A stretch of DNA of 64,000 nucleotides. Source: Chitinophaga solisilvae (GTDB taxonomy: Bacteria; Bacteroidota; Bacteroidia; Chitinophagales; Chitinophagaceae). A program made the translations under genes and the position numbers. This document shows positions 19,236 through 27,687 of this stretch, in pieces. Each line of letters begins with the position of its first letter. Within the stretch, counting starts at the first letter, position 1. The DNA lies in NCBI RefSeq assembly GCF_009928525.1, contig NZ_JAABOK010000020.1, positions 39,108-103,107 of the forward strand. The letters run 5' to 3'. The notes beneath the pieces are model-generated. The model ran no database searches and was not told the origin of the DNA. It worked only from the letters and a program-made list of their open reading frames with translations.

Positions 19236-21764
19236 TCAGGATTCCTGCATTTTGTGCGCAAAACGCAGGATGATAAATTCAGCCGGGCGAACCACAGCCA
19301 TACCTACTTCCACGATCATGCGGCCTTCGAGGATATCAAGGGCTGTCATGGTTTCACCCAGACCGATCTTCACATAAAACGCATCAATGGGTTTTGCGCC
19401 GGCAAGTGCGCCCCTCCTCCATTCCAGCGTCAGGAAGTTCTCAATCATAGCTTTTACGCGTATCCAGGTGTTGATATCATTCGGCTCGAATACAAAACTT
19501 TCGGAGGCTTTCCGGATAGATTCTTCCGCATAGTTGAAAAATCTTCTCACCGGCACATAACGCCATTCGTTATCATTTCCGGCGAGTGTGCGGGAGCCCC
19601 ATACCAGCGTGCCTTTTCCGGTGAAGGCACGGATTGCGTTGATAGATTTTCCTGCATTAGCATCTACGTTCAGTGTTTCCTGGTCCTGCGCATTGAGCAA
19701 TACCAATGGTCCCAGTACGGAGGCCAGGCTGGTATTTGCGGGCGCTTTCCACACGCCACGGTTAGCGTCAACACTGGCGTACACACCTGCCACTGCCGGT
19801 CCCGGAGGCAGTACCATCAGTTCCTGTCCGGCTTTGGTGATGTATGTTTTATACTGACCGAAGCTCTGTGCCAGGCTTTGATCAAATACAGATTCATAGG
19901 TGGCTGCCGCATTTACAATACTGCTGTAATAGTTTACTACGGGCACTGCAGCGCTTACGCTGGCGCCGGCGGCAAGCAGGGTATACTCCTTGGCATCTAC
20001 CGGGGCAAATGTCAGCGCTGCTACCACAGTGGCTTTGGTGGCTCCCGGTGCGGCAGCAGCCTGGGTAGCTTTCTGTCTGGCTTCCAGCAATACCTGGTTG
20101 ATAACGGTAGTGATGCCCACCGGAAATCCGGGTGGATCGGGCACCAGGTCCGGTACCGTAGCCGGTGCATTCAGCTTATTATCTTCATCGGCGTATGTTT
20201 TGGCGATGGTAAGTACTACCTTGTCCATATCCACCACTGCGGCAGCCAGTTTGTTGGTCAGCGCCGTGATCACCGCAGCCGGATTGGCGGGTGGGCCGGC
20301 AGTTTTGGCGATAGTGATTTCTGCGTCCACTTTTGTTTTAACGTCACCGGGCAACGGGATGGCAGCTGTTACCGCAGCGAGCGCATTGGCGGCAGAAGTG
20401 CCGGCCACTGCTCCGGCAATGGCTTTCAGCTGATCCATGACAGCGCGTTTCAGCGTATAGCCCCGGTACAGCGCCTGTACGCCTGCATTGTTGGGGACAT
20501 TGGCTACGGCGGCAAATCCTGCGAAAGTGAGAATGTCTGTGAATTTGGAGTCGGCCGTGTTGATGATATTGATAGCGCCTTTCTGGAATACTTCCCGGTG
20601 ATGCGTAACGGTTGTACTGAGGATATCTTTCACCTGGCCAATCAGTTTGGCGATATCGCTTTTCAGTTTGAATTCAACGCTCTGGGCTGCTGAAGGTACA
20701 GATATGCTGCTTACCACTGCGGGTAGCGCATCGCTGATCACTTTAACAGCGCGGATCACGTCGCGTATGCGGTCATACATTTTGCTGAGCGTGGCGGTGA
20801 AATCGGCGTAGGCGGTTTTTGATACGTCGTTATACACTACCATATAATCTTTCAGTAGTTTCTTCATCTGCGCATCCGCGTCAGCTATACCGCTGTCTAC
20901 GAAACCGCCTGCCGCGCCGGGAATCAGGTTCTGTTGCAGTGCATTGACAGCGGCTACGGCGTTGCTGAGGTCATAAATAAGCTGCAGCAGGGCCGGGTTA
21001 TTGGTGAGCGATGTCAGCAAAGCCAGCGAGGTAGCCGGTGTAGGCGACACTTCACTGTCGAGCGCAAAGGTAATATCACGGAAGCGCAGTCCGGCAGACA
21101 ACGAAGCCCGTAACCAGGGCGTATAGGCAGCAGCATACTTCAGGTAGTTGATACCGATGTTATCACGGAAAGCGGCTACACGGTCGTCGTGCGTCTGGCC
21201 GGCTGTTTTCTCATCACTCTTCAGCAGATCGCAGATGAGGAAACGGTCCTGCAGTTTATTACATTGATTGATGGCCTGTACCTGGAAGGTGTAAAGGTCG
21301 GTACCCAGGCTGGTAGCATCAGGGCTCAGCAGTAAGGTAGGCTCATCATATTTTTCCAGGGCTTTGAGTCCGCCGAGGATACCTTTGGTATCATCGCCGA
21401 TAGCCGGTGGCGCGGTGTAATTACCAACGGACACGATATAGCATATGCCGCCGCCGTTATCATAGAACAGGCGTATGGAATCATAGAGCAGATACCTGGT
21501 ATTTTTGGTTTCTGTTTTCAGATACTGTCCCGCAGCATTGAGGCGAACAATCACATCTCTTGCCGGCGGCCCTCCGAAGTACTGTTCAAATTCCAGAAAG
21601 GAAGCAATACGGGTAGGCGTATTGAGCAATGATTCTCCGTTTTTCTCCGCTGTTCCGGTATACCCGATAAACGCCGGGATGGCTGTATCTACAGCAGCTA
21701 CGGAGGGGGGAAACTTGGTAATTTCCTCTACATAAACACCTGGTGTTTTATACGTACTTGGCAT
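19236..21764 (-). CDS. Contractile sheath protein with very large central insertion
   Basis: 842 aa, well above the roughly 350-500 of common sheath subunits. Residues 1-232 are the sheath N-terminus (TPGVYVEEI, PAFIGYTGTAE, GICYIVSVG). Residues about 640-842 are the sheath C-terminal core with GVYASVDANRGVWKAPAN, GTLVWGSRTLAG, YVPVRRFFNYAEESI and AEFIILRFAHKM. The stretch between, about 235-640, is mostly Ala-rich predicted helix with heptad-like spacing and resembles no sheath domain I know. In known sheaths insertions at this place face outward. There is only one sheath gene, so every subunit would carry the extra domain. It starts 12 bases before the neighbouring gene's stop region and has a normal ATG. 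Confidence 0.92.
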   Translation of the reverse strand: MPSTYKTPGVYVEEITKFPPSVAAVDTAIPAFIGYTGTAEKNGESLLNTPTRIASFLEFEQYFGGPPARDVIVRLNAAGQYLKTETKNTRYLLYDSIRLFYDNGGGICYIVSVGNYTAPPAIGDDTKGILGGLKALEKYDEPTLLLSPDATSLGTDLYTFQVQAINQCNKLQDRFLICDLLKSDEKTAGQTHDDRVAAFRDNIGINYLKYAAAYTPWLRASLSAGLRFRDITFALDSEVSPTPATSLALLTSLTNNPALLQLIYDLSNAVAAVNALQQNLIPGAAGGFVDSGIADADAQMKKLLKDYMVVYNDVSKTAYADFTATLSKMYDRIRDVIRAVKVISDALPAVVSSISVPSAAQSVEFKLKSDIAKLIGQVKDILSTTVTHHREVFQKGAINIINTADSKFTDILTFAGFAAVANVPNNAGVQALYRGYTLKRAVMDQLKAIAGAVAGTSAANALAAVTAAIPLPGDVKTKVDAEITIAKTAGPPANPAAVITALTNKLAAAVVDMDKVVLTIAKTYADEDNKLNAPATVPDLVPDPPGFPVGITTVINQVLLEARQKATQAAAAPGATKATVVAALTFAPVDAKEYTLLAAGASVSAAVPVVNYYSSIVNAAATYESVFDQSLAQSFGQYKTYITKAGQELMVLPPGPAVAGVYASVDANRGVWKAPANTSLASVLGPLVLLNAQDQETLNVDANAGKSINAIRAFTGKGTLVWGSRTLAGNDNEWRYVPVRRFFNYAEESIRKASESFVFEPNDINTWIRVKAMIENFLTLEWRRGALAGAKPIDAFYVKIGLGETMTALDILEGRMIVEVGMAVVRPAEFIILRFAHKMQES

Positions 21765-21775
21765 AAAATAGCTAT

Positions 21776-23011
21776 TTATTTGGGGAGATATATTTTTGAA
21801 TAAATGTTTTTAACGAGATGCGTAACAGCGTCCACCTCCGGCACGATGGTATGCGGCGAAGGATCCGGCAGATTGATGGTGGTGCCCATAGGGCCCGGAA
21901 TATTGTATCCCGAATAGAACTGTGTAAGCGGCCGTGGAGCGGGAGGCTCGTTGAATACCGTCTGGTCCTGTTTCAGGTATTTCCAGCGGGTGAGCCGGTT
22001 TCGGAAACGTATCATAAATGTTTTGTTGGGGTTGTCCAGTAGCCATCGGTGTGTAACCGGATCCTCCTTCAAAAAGGTGAAAGGCGCTGCAGCACCGGAC
22101 ACGAAGAAGTCGGACACACCGAAAACATCAGGTTGTAATAAAGGATTGATATAATAAAATGTTTTGACGGTTAAACCCGAAGCCTCCTGTATTTCAAGCC
22201 TGTACTGGCCGTTGCTGATACGGCTGAAATCAAGGACAAAATTCACATCGTCGGCAGGATCGGCAGAGGAAAAATATTCCTGCTGCGGATTACCTGTACC
22301 GGGTGTCAGCCCCAGGTCTACGACATTATTGTCCGCATCATGGAGGGTAGCCCTGATCCATTCACCTGGCGTAGTATTGGGACGGGTATGTATAAATCGT
22401 GTACCCTGTACCGTTATCCTTGCCAGCGGATTTACATAATTGATCACAGCTGTGCTGACCTTCTGCCATTTAGCGGCGTTAGCCGCGAAGTTGATGGGAG
22501 GCGCCTGCTGATCAATCATCTCATATGTTTCACCGCCTTCTGTCACCAGATCGCCGAGGCTGTAGTTAGCCTCACCATGATATGTACTACCGAAAGCAGC
22601 CATGGCAGGATACAGGAAACCCGTGCCGGCCACCACGGAGGCGTTGCGGTTAGAAAAATAATATAGTTGTTTGCCTGGTTCCAGCAACCTGTGGTTGGTA
22701 TAATTTTCAAAGAAAGGATCCAGCAGTTGCCAACGGAAAGACAGGCGCATAGCTGCAGTTGCATCTACCAGTGTGGCATACTGCCCGGCTCCGCTGATGT
22801 CTTCTGACCTGGCCAGCACGTTGAATCCGGTGGCAGTACTGCGGAACAGCAGGTGCTGGTTACGCATCAGCCGGGAGGTTGCCTCATCAGGTTGTATATT
22901 CAGCACACGGCGGATGTCAAATCCGTCAGGATACCTAACTATCAAACCTGGCACCAGGAAGTAGTCATGGAGGATGCGCACCTCGAATAATTTACGGTAA
23001 ACCGCCTGCAT
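21776..23011 (-). CDS. Unrecognised eCIS-operon protein, 411 aa
   Basis: Lies between the cap (9 bases) and sheath (11 bases) genes, clearly in the same operon. There is no signal peptide or membrane segment. The N-terminus (FEVRILHDYFLVP, PDGFDIRRVLNIQPDEATSRLMRNQHLLFRSTATGFNVL) looks conserved, and residues about 150-330 are beta-rich with an Asp-rich loop (ADPADDVNFVLDF). Comparable proteins with an opening like RLFEVRILHDYYL occur in other Bacteroidota eCIS clusters as hypothetical proteins. Its place next to the cap suggests a role at the particle end or in sheath assembly, which is inference only. Confidence 0.75.
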   Translation of the reverse strand: MQAVYRKLFEVRILHDYFLVPGLIVRYPDGFDIRRVLNIQPDEATSRLMRNQHLLFRSTATGFNVLARSEDISGAGQYATLVDATAAMRLSFRWQLLDPFFENYTNHRLLEPGKQLYYFSNRNASVVAGTGFLYPAMAAFGSTYHGEANYSLGDLVTEGGETYEMIDQQAPPINFAANAAKWQKVSTAVINYVNPLARITVQGTRFIHTRPNTTPGEWIRATLHDADNNVVDLGLTPGTGNPQQEYFSSADPADDVNFVLDFSRISNGQYRLEIQEASGLTVKTFYYINPLLQPDVFGVSDFFVSGAAAPFTFLKEDPVTHRWLLDNPNKTFMIRFRNRLTRWKYLKQDQTVFNEPPAPRPLTQFYSGYNIPGPMGTTINLPDPSPHTIVPEVDAVTHLVKNIYSKIYLPK

Positions 23012-23020
23012 AGTACTGTA

Positions 23021-23623
23021 CTAATTGATAGTTACTTCGGTAATTAATCCGCCGCTGTCTGTCATCCGTGCTGCGTCGATTTCAATCTGCCGTGCCTTGA
23101 AGAGCAGGAATGGCTGCTGTTTTCCGCCCAGTGATCCCCACAGGTAATTGATTTGTTCGAAGGTGAGGCTCATCAGGTCGATGGTAATTTTAATATTGTT
23201 CTCCGCCTCGCCGGGAGTGGCAAATATGCCGGTGGCAGGAACAGGTGTGCGTGACAGTGAAAAAATTCTGTTACCCTGAAAGAATGACAGGATCAGCCCC
23301 AATAGCTGCAGCCCCATATTGTAATCCTTATGGTTGGCGGAAAACAGCAGGTACAGATTCAGGTGCATCGGCGGATTCACATATGCCAGCGGCCTGATAT
23401 CATTTTGCCTGACTGCCGGAAGATTTCTGTAGGTAGCTTCTTCTTCCACATTAACCATGGTCATATATACCTGCGCTGATTCATCCGGCGGAGTAGCCGG
23501 GTTATCAGGGGTTGCAAAAGCAATATTGCCAAGCACCACAGGTTCGGGGTTAGGCAGCACAATAACAGATGCAATGAATGCATTCAGGTTCTGCCTGATT
23601 AATTCCATTGCCTGGAATATCAT
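23021..23623 (-). CDS. DUF4255 protein: tube cap / tail terminator (Afp16-like)
   Basis: 200 aa and the first gene of the eCIS operon. It has the DUF4255 pattern: an N-terminal helix with LIRQNLNAFI, then VYMTMVNVEEEATYRN, PPMHLNLYLLFSANHKDYNMGLQLLGLILSFFQGN and a C-terminal LTFEQINYLWGSLGGKQQPF. In AFP, Afp16 stops tube and sheath growth and fixes the end of the particle. An internal ATG at codon 6 is an alternative start. The first ATG is used here because it lies close after the A/T-rich leader. Confidence 0.9.
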   Translation of the reverse strand: MIFQAMELIRQNLNAFIASVIVLPNPEPVVLGNIAFATPDNPATPPDESAQVYMTMVNVEEEATYRNLPAVRQNDIRPLAYVNPPMHLNLYLLFSANHKDYNMGLQLLGLILSFFQGNRIFSLSRTPVPATGIFATPGEAENNIKITIDLMSLTFEQINYLWGSLGGKQQPFLLFKARQIEIDAARMTDSGGLITEVTIN

Positions 23624-23715
23624 AACAAATGAAATTTAGGTTTTTCTCAGGGTTACCATTCACGCGTTGTGACAGCCGAAAACTGGTAATGAAAAAAACG
23701 GGGCATTAAATCTTA

Positions 23716-23744
23716 CAAACATTACATTTTCCAATGCGCACAAA
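23716..23744 (-). promoter_or_regulatory. Candidate Bacteroidota-type promoter of the eCIS operon
   Basis: Read on the minus strand, a TTTG (23744-23741) is followed after 17 bases by AATGTTTG (23723-23716), close to the Bacteroidota primary sigma pattern TTTG-N19-TAnnTTTG. One -7 base differs and the spacer is two bases short. It would give a leader of about 85 bases before the cap gene. The 23624-23966 region holds no gene and no other clear signal. Confidence 0.35.
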
Positions 23745-23966
23745 CAGCATACATCAGTACGCGTAACGCAGTCTGGTCATTGGTTTAGGGCACACGATAC
23801 AAACTCTCAGAGGTATTTTTTTTAAAGACTTGCTGCTGAAGTTATTTTGAATTCTTTTGGAGTTATCCTGCTTAACGTGTCGTTAATTATCTGTCAGATG
23901 AAATTAAAAGTATAAAATAATTTTGGATTATACAACATGAATTTTAAACTTATATATAATACTTTG

Positions 23967-24109
23967 AATTACGAATTGCGAATTATGAATTACGAATGTA
24001 GCTCGAAGATAAAAGCGAAGACCGAAGCAAATACTTAAAAGTATATCGCTTCGGTCTTCGCTTTTATCTTCGAGCTACATTCGTAATTCGTAATTCGTAA
24101 TTCGTAATT
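23967..24109. repeat. Long inverted repeat, family A (IR1)
   Basis: Arms of about 62 bases with two mismatches. The outer part is tandem AATTACG/AATTGCG heptads, the inner part a unique stem with GCTCGAAGATAAAAGCGAAG. The loop itself is palindromic (ATACTTAAAAGTAT), so the whole 143 bases can fold into one hairpin. The right edge covers the stop codon of the methyltransferase gene, and the eCIS promoter region lies beyond the left edge. It would insulate the eCIS operon from read-through. Confidence 0.95.
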
Positions 24110-24839
24110 ACGTACAAACTGCCAGCATCAAAAATATCGGTCTTCTCTTTTCATCTTTCATCTCCGGGTATTTTTCAAGTACTGCTGCTGACGGTGTGGG
24201 TTCAGCTACTTCACGGATGCTGAAACCGGCATCTATCAGGGCGTTCAGCCATGCGGCTACGGTACGGTGGTATTTGATGACCTCATTGTCCAGGAAGCTG
24301 GTATGACGGATTCCCTGGTCCTGGTAGTTGTCCAGAGGCCAGTGCAGCCGTTTGCCGTGCTGGTCATAGTACCAGTCCTGTGCAGGCAATGCGGTGAATA
24401 CCGGATGTTCTGCGGAAAAAATCAATGAGCCTCCAGGTTTCAGGCAATCATATATCCGCCTGAAAAGCGTGGTGATATCTGCTATATAATGAAATGCCAG
24501 TGAGCTGATGACCACATCATATTCTTCCCGTGTATAGGTGAACGCTTCTATCGGTTCCAGCCGGTAAACAATGGCGGGGTCGTTAGTGAGCGCTGCGGCA
24601 CGTTCCAGCATTCTGGCTGAAAGGTCCACACCTGTAACAGCGGCCGCACGCTGTTCGCGTGCATAGCGGCAATGCCATCCGAAGCCACAGCCCAGATCCA
24701 GTACACGCTTACCTTCCAGGGCAGGCAGCATGTTCCGGAATACCTCCCACTCTCCTGCTGCCTGTAAACCTTCCACAGACCGGAGCATCTGGCTGTAGCT
24801 GGCAAAGAAACCGGGATCATCGTATTTATTCTGTTTCAT
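24108..24839 (-). CDS. Class I SAM-dependent methyltransferase
   Basis: 243 aa. It has the SAM-binding motif VLDLGCGFGWHCRYA at residues 47-60, motif II TGVDLSARML at 69-78 and the later VISSLAFHYI (about 110) and LKPGGSLIFSAEHPVF of Methyltransf_11/25 enzymes. The substrate cannot be told. The size and pattern resemble stand-alone UbiE-like small-molecule methylases. It is upstream of the eCIS genes on the same strand but separated by a 143-base hairpin, so it is probably not part of that system. Confidence 0.88.
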   Translation of the reverse strand: MKQNKYDDPGFFASYSQMLRSVEGLQAAGEWEVFRNMLPALEGKRVLDLGCGFGWHCRYAREQRAAAVTGVDLSARMLERAAALTNDPAIVYRLEPIEAFTYTREEYDVVISSLAFHYIADITTLFRRIYDCLKPGGSLIFSAEHPVFTALPAQDWYYDQHGKRLHWPLDNYQDQGIRHTSFLDNEVIKYHRTVAAWLNALIDAGFSIREVAEPTPSAAVLEKYPEMKDEKRRPIFLMLAVCT

Positions 24840-24882
24840 AACAACAAAAATAAATGATCTCTCCCTAAAAACAGCTGTCTGC

Positions 24883-26007
24883 TTAACGGGTTGGTTTTGC
24901 CCAGAACAGGTCAGGATTGTTGGTTTTGTAATTTTTGATTGTGGTGCCTTTTGATGTAACTTTTTCTTCTTTCTGTGGCAGCTGTTTTACAGCATTCATC
25001 GGCAACAGCTCTATGTAGGTTAACTGTTTACCGGAAGTGTAGGTTTCCGTATCCGCCTCACTGTTTGCTGTGCATTCAATCCTGTACAGGTTTTTAGCCA
25101 TATAGGAATTGAGATAGTTTTCCTTATTGTAGGATACCTTCCTGTTCCAGTTGGCATCAGGGTTCACGATAAGCGGCTGCCCGTTTATCAGACGCTCCCG
25201 TACTTCTTTCGGTCCAAGCAGCTCCCCTTTTTCATCCATTACATATGCACTAAAGGTAGGATCCATCCATACCCATCTGTCCAGATCATCGGAATAAACC
25301 ATATTGATAACATGGCAATCATCAAATTTCAGCGGACGGGGCATACAGGTAACGAAGCGGGATTTAAATCCGATGGCCAGATAACACTCATTCAGTACGG
25401 TAGCCATCATCCGGCAGTTGACGCCCCTGTCCTCTTTCCGGCATACATCGATGATAGCCAGGGCATTTTTTACAGCAGGATTATTGCTGTTACCATCATG
25501 GCGGATGATATTATGCACCCATTGCATCAGGTTTATCATCTTGGACGCATCGTTGCCGTTACCTGCAATGGAATCCAGCTGCAGGTCTGCCCGTATTTTT
25601 TTCAGGCGCGGGTCATCGGGAGACTGATAAGTAAATGCCGGTATTTCTCTTTTATCCGAGTAATTATATTTTCGTGCAGCCTTCAGCGTATCCAGGTAGG
25701 GCGGCATCGCCTGAATACGGGTCCATGCCGTATCCTTTCCATTCAGCAGCACATAGAAGTCATGGTATACACCTGGTTTCATCCGGAAAGAGATAGAGTC
25801 CTGGTCAGTGTAGAAAGTAACGTTCTTACTGAGTGCGACAAATACATCCGGCTTTGCTGCCGGCGTGATGGTCCATGTTTTGTCCTGGAATACCTTACCG
25901 TCCCTTACGCTGGCCAGATTGGAGGAGGCTTTGATTACAGGTAGCTTTGACTGGGAAAACACGGCTACCGGGATAAAGAATAATAATAGGCAGATACCTG
26001 CTTTCAT
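24883..26007 (-). CDS. Exported transglutaminase-like protein
   Basis: 374 aa from the ATG at 26007, chosen because it opens a clear signal peptide (KAGICLLLFFIPVAVFSQ). The frame is open for 61 more codons upstream, but that part does not look like protein. Residues about 190-255 are a transglutaminase core with C198 (GVNCRMMATVL), H232 (DDCHVINMVY) and D249 (WVWMDPTF) forming the Cys-His-Asp triad. Such periplasmic proteins act as cysteine proteases or amide-forming enzymes. The target is unknown. It is divergent from the CHRD lipoprotein gene. Confidence 0.85.
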   Translation of the reverse strand: MKAGICLLLFFIPVAVFSQSKLPVIKASSNLASVRDGKVFQDKTWTITPAAKPDVFVALSKNVTFYTDQDSISFRMKPGVYHDFYVLLNGKDTAWTRIQAMPPYLDTLKAARKYNYSDKREIPAFTYQSPDDPRLKKIRADLQLDSIAGNGNDASKMINLMQWVHNIIRHDGNSNNPAVKNALAIIDVCRKEDRGVNCRMMATVLNECYLAIGFKSRFVTCMPRPLKFDDCHVINMVYSDDLDRWVWMDPTFSAYVMDEKGELLGPKEVRERLINGQPLIVNPDANWNRKVSYNKENYLNSYMAKNLYRIECTANSEADTETYTSGKQLTYIELLPMNAVKQLPQKEEKVTSKGTTIKNYKTNNPDLFWAKPTR

Positions 26008-26249
26008 ACACGATCGATTTTTACAGTTGACTGAATAATAAACATTTCCTCCGCCTGGAATGATACAGGGATAGGTATATTTCGCAGTGGAATACTGAGT
26101 TAAAGACGACCACGATCGTAAAAAGTTGCATGGAGCGTTAAATTTTCTGTTTTTTCCGGGACGGCCATCTGGCCTGCCCATATAAAACAAGTGCCTGCTT
26201 AAACCTTTTCGCTGCAGGATTGTATACCTAACAGACCAAATCTTAGGTT

Positions 26250-27065
26250 ATGAAAAACAGATACTTCGCCGCCTTCTCTGTATTGGCAGCCGGCTGCCTT
26301 TCTTTTTCCTCCTGTAGCAACAATGACGACAACAATGAATTTCCACAGGTAGTGTGGAGTGTTCCGCTCAGTCCGAAGCTGGAAAATCCGGCCCCTGCCG
26401 GCAGAACCGAAACCGGGTTACTAACAATGCAGCTGTATGCGAACAACCGGCTCACCTATTCCTTCAAGGTGAACAGTCTGGCTGCTGATGACCAGCTGAC
26501 CATGGCGCACTTCCATGCCGGGGATCCGGTTACCAACGGACCTGTAATACTGCCCTTCCCCGCCTTCACCGGCGCAGGAGCCAGCGGTGAGCTGGTGCTG
26601 CGGCAATCGCTGTCAGACAGTCTCAAGAATCAGCAAAACGATATATACTTCAACGTACATTCTACCAAAGTGCCCACGGGCCTGGTAAGAGGTACGGTTA
26701 ACAGTGATATAGCCTTTGCAGCAGATGTTGCCATGAAAGGCTCCAATGAAGTGCCACCGGTACCTACACTGGCTACCGGACTGGCTTTGCTGCGCCTTAC
26801 CACCACCCGTAAACTGTATTCCAGGGTAACTGTCACCAATCCTCCGGTAGGTGATGCCCTCACTATGGCGCATGTGCATAAAGGCGCTGCCGGAACAAAC
26901 GGAGCGGTACTGATTCCGCTCTGCGCCTCTGCGGCAGATTTTGGCATATCAAAAATGACGCAGCTGGATGCAGCCACCAGCACCTCACTGGTAACAGATC
27001 CGGTTTACACGAATGTGCATTCCAACGCTTTCCCTGCCGGCCTTATCCGCGGGCAGATACGTTAA
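26250..27065 (+). CDS. CHRD-domain lipoprotein
   Basis: 271 aa. A signal ending in the lipobox F-S-S-C (C24) points to a lipoprotein. Two CHRD repeats follow: residues about 36-150 with MAHFHAGDPVTNGPVILPF, and about 155-270 with MAHVHKGAAGTNGAVLIPL. Each ends in a P-x-GLxRGx-xx strand. CHRD domains were defined in chordin and occur in many bacterial surface proteins without known activity. The paired His in each AHxHxG could bind metal. It is followed by a strong terminator. Confidence 0.88.
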   Translation: MKNRYFAAFSVLAAGCLSFSSCSNNDDNNEFPQVVWSVPLSPKLENPAPAGRTETGLLTMQLYANNRLTYSFKVNSLAADDQLTMAHFHAGDPVTNGPVILPFPAFTGAGASGELVLRQSLSDSLKNQQNDIYFNVHSTKVPTGLVRGTVNSDIAFAADVAMKGSNEVPPVPTLATGLALLRLTTTRKLYSRVTVTNPPVGDALTMAHVHKGAAGTNGAVLIPLCASAADFGISKMTQLDAATSTSLVTDPVYTNVHSNAFPAGLIRGQIR

Positions 27066-27088
27066 TTACATATCCCTGCTGTTACATT

Positions 27089-27119
27089 GGCCATTCCCAC
27101 AGCGGAGTGGCCTTTTTTT
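27089..27119 (+). terminator. Rho-independent terminator after the CHRD gene
   Basis: A stem GGCCATTCC (27089-27097) pairs with GGAGTGGCC (27104-27112), with one wobble, and is followed by seven T. It lies 24 bases after the stop codon. Confidence 0.85.
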
Positions 27120-27225
27120 GTCGTGTTCAGCCCCTGTAAAAGTCGTCTTTACACAGTATGAAAGCGGCCGCCGGCCGTTAGCTTTGTATGGTTACCGGTA
27201 TTATCTCACTATAAAAAAACATACA

Positions 27226-27528
27226 ATGACAAAGTCAGTATCTGCCGGCAGTGCGGCCCTCAACAAGCAATTCCGGGCCACCCTGCAGAAAAGTCCGGCT
27301 AAAGGCGGCTGGACATACATTATCTGGCCCGGTTCCGTTGCCTTCTTCGGCACCCGCGGCCTGGTGAAAGTGCGTGGTACAATTGACGGACACGCTTTTC
27401 AAAGTTCTTTTATGGCGCTGGGCGACGGCACCCACAAACTCCCTGTAAAAGCGGATGTACGTAAAGCTATCGGTAAAGAAGCCGGCGAAGAAGTCACCAT
27501 CCGGCTGCAGGAACGCATCCTGGATTAG
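27226..27528 (+). CDS. DUF1905-domain protein
   Basis: 100 aa from the ATG at 27226. The longer frame from 27013 overlaps the CHRD gene and its terminator and is not used. It matches DUF1905, a small beta-barrel: FRATLQKSPAKGGWTYI at the N-terminus, FGTRGLVKVRGTIDGHAFQSSFMALGDGTHKLPVKADVRKAIG in the core (conserved G-T-H-x-L-P-V) and an acidic GEEVTIRL end. The molecular function is unknown, and the domain often precedes YdeI/OmpD-associated sequence in larger proteins. It is single and probably monocistronic. Confidence 0.85.
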   Translation: MTKSVSAGSAALNKQFRATLQKSPAKGGWTYIIWPGSVAFFGTRGLVKVRGTIDGHAFQSSFMALGDGTHKLPVKADVRKAIGKEAGEEVTIRLQERILD

Positions 27529-27607
27529 CGTATACCCTTTCCCGTTATCCCCCAATTATCCTTAAATTAATACTCCCTTAACATTATCTTCATCCGGGTC
27601 CTATACA

Positions 27608-27638
27608 TTAGCGCCCTGCTACCAGCAGCAGGCGCTAA
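27608..27638 (+). terminator. Probable terminator after DUF1905 gene
   Basis: TTAGCGCCCTGCT (27608-27620) pairs with AGCAGGCGCTAA (27627-27638) with one bulged base, followed by TTTGTATTTT. It lies 80 bases after the DUF1905 stop and just before the phosphoesterase start, so it may instead act in that gene's leader. Confidence 0.6.
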
Positions 27639-27687
27639 TTTGTATTTTACAATGCCACCGAAAAACCGCTATAAACCAACAGATACT

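Noticed and set aside
19254..20693. 479-codon open frame on the plus strand opposite the sheath gene
   Set aside because: It is a shadow of the sheath frame in Ala-rich DNA; the Cys-, Gly- and Tyr-rich product has no recognisable domain.
1..23623. Prophage or R-type tailocin in place of eCIS
   Set aside because: No capsid, portal, terminase, integrase, holin or lysin was seen, and DUF4255, DUF5908, LysM adaptor, two tube genes and DUF4157 are eCIS marks.
23967..24109. CRISPR array, from repeated heptads
   Set aside because: The heptads are 7 bases without spacers and form arms of one hairpin. No regular repeat-spacer pattern or cas gene was found.
27013..27225. N-terminal extension of the DUF1905 protein
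   Set aside because: It runs through the CHRD gene end and its terminator, and DUF1905 begins naturally at the ATG at 27226.
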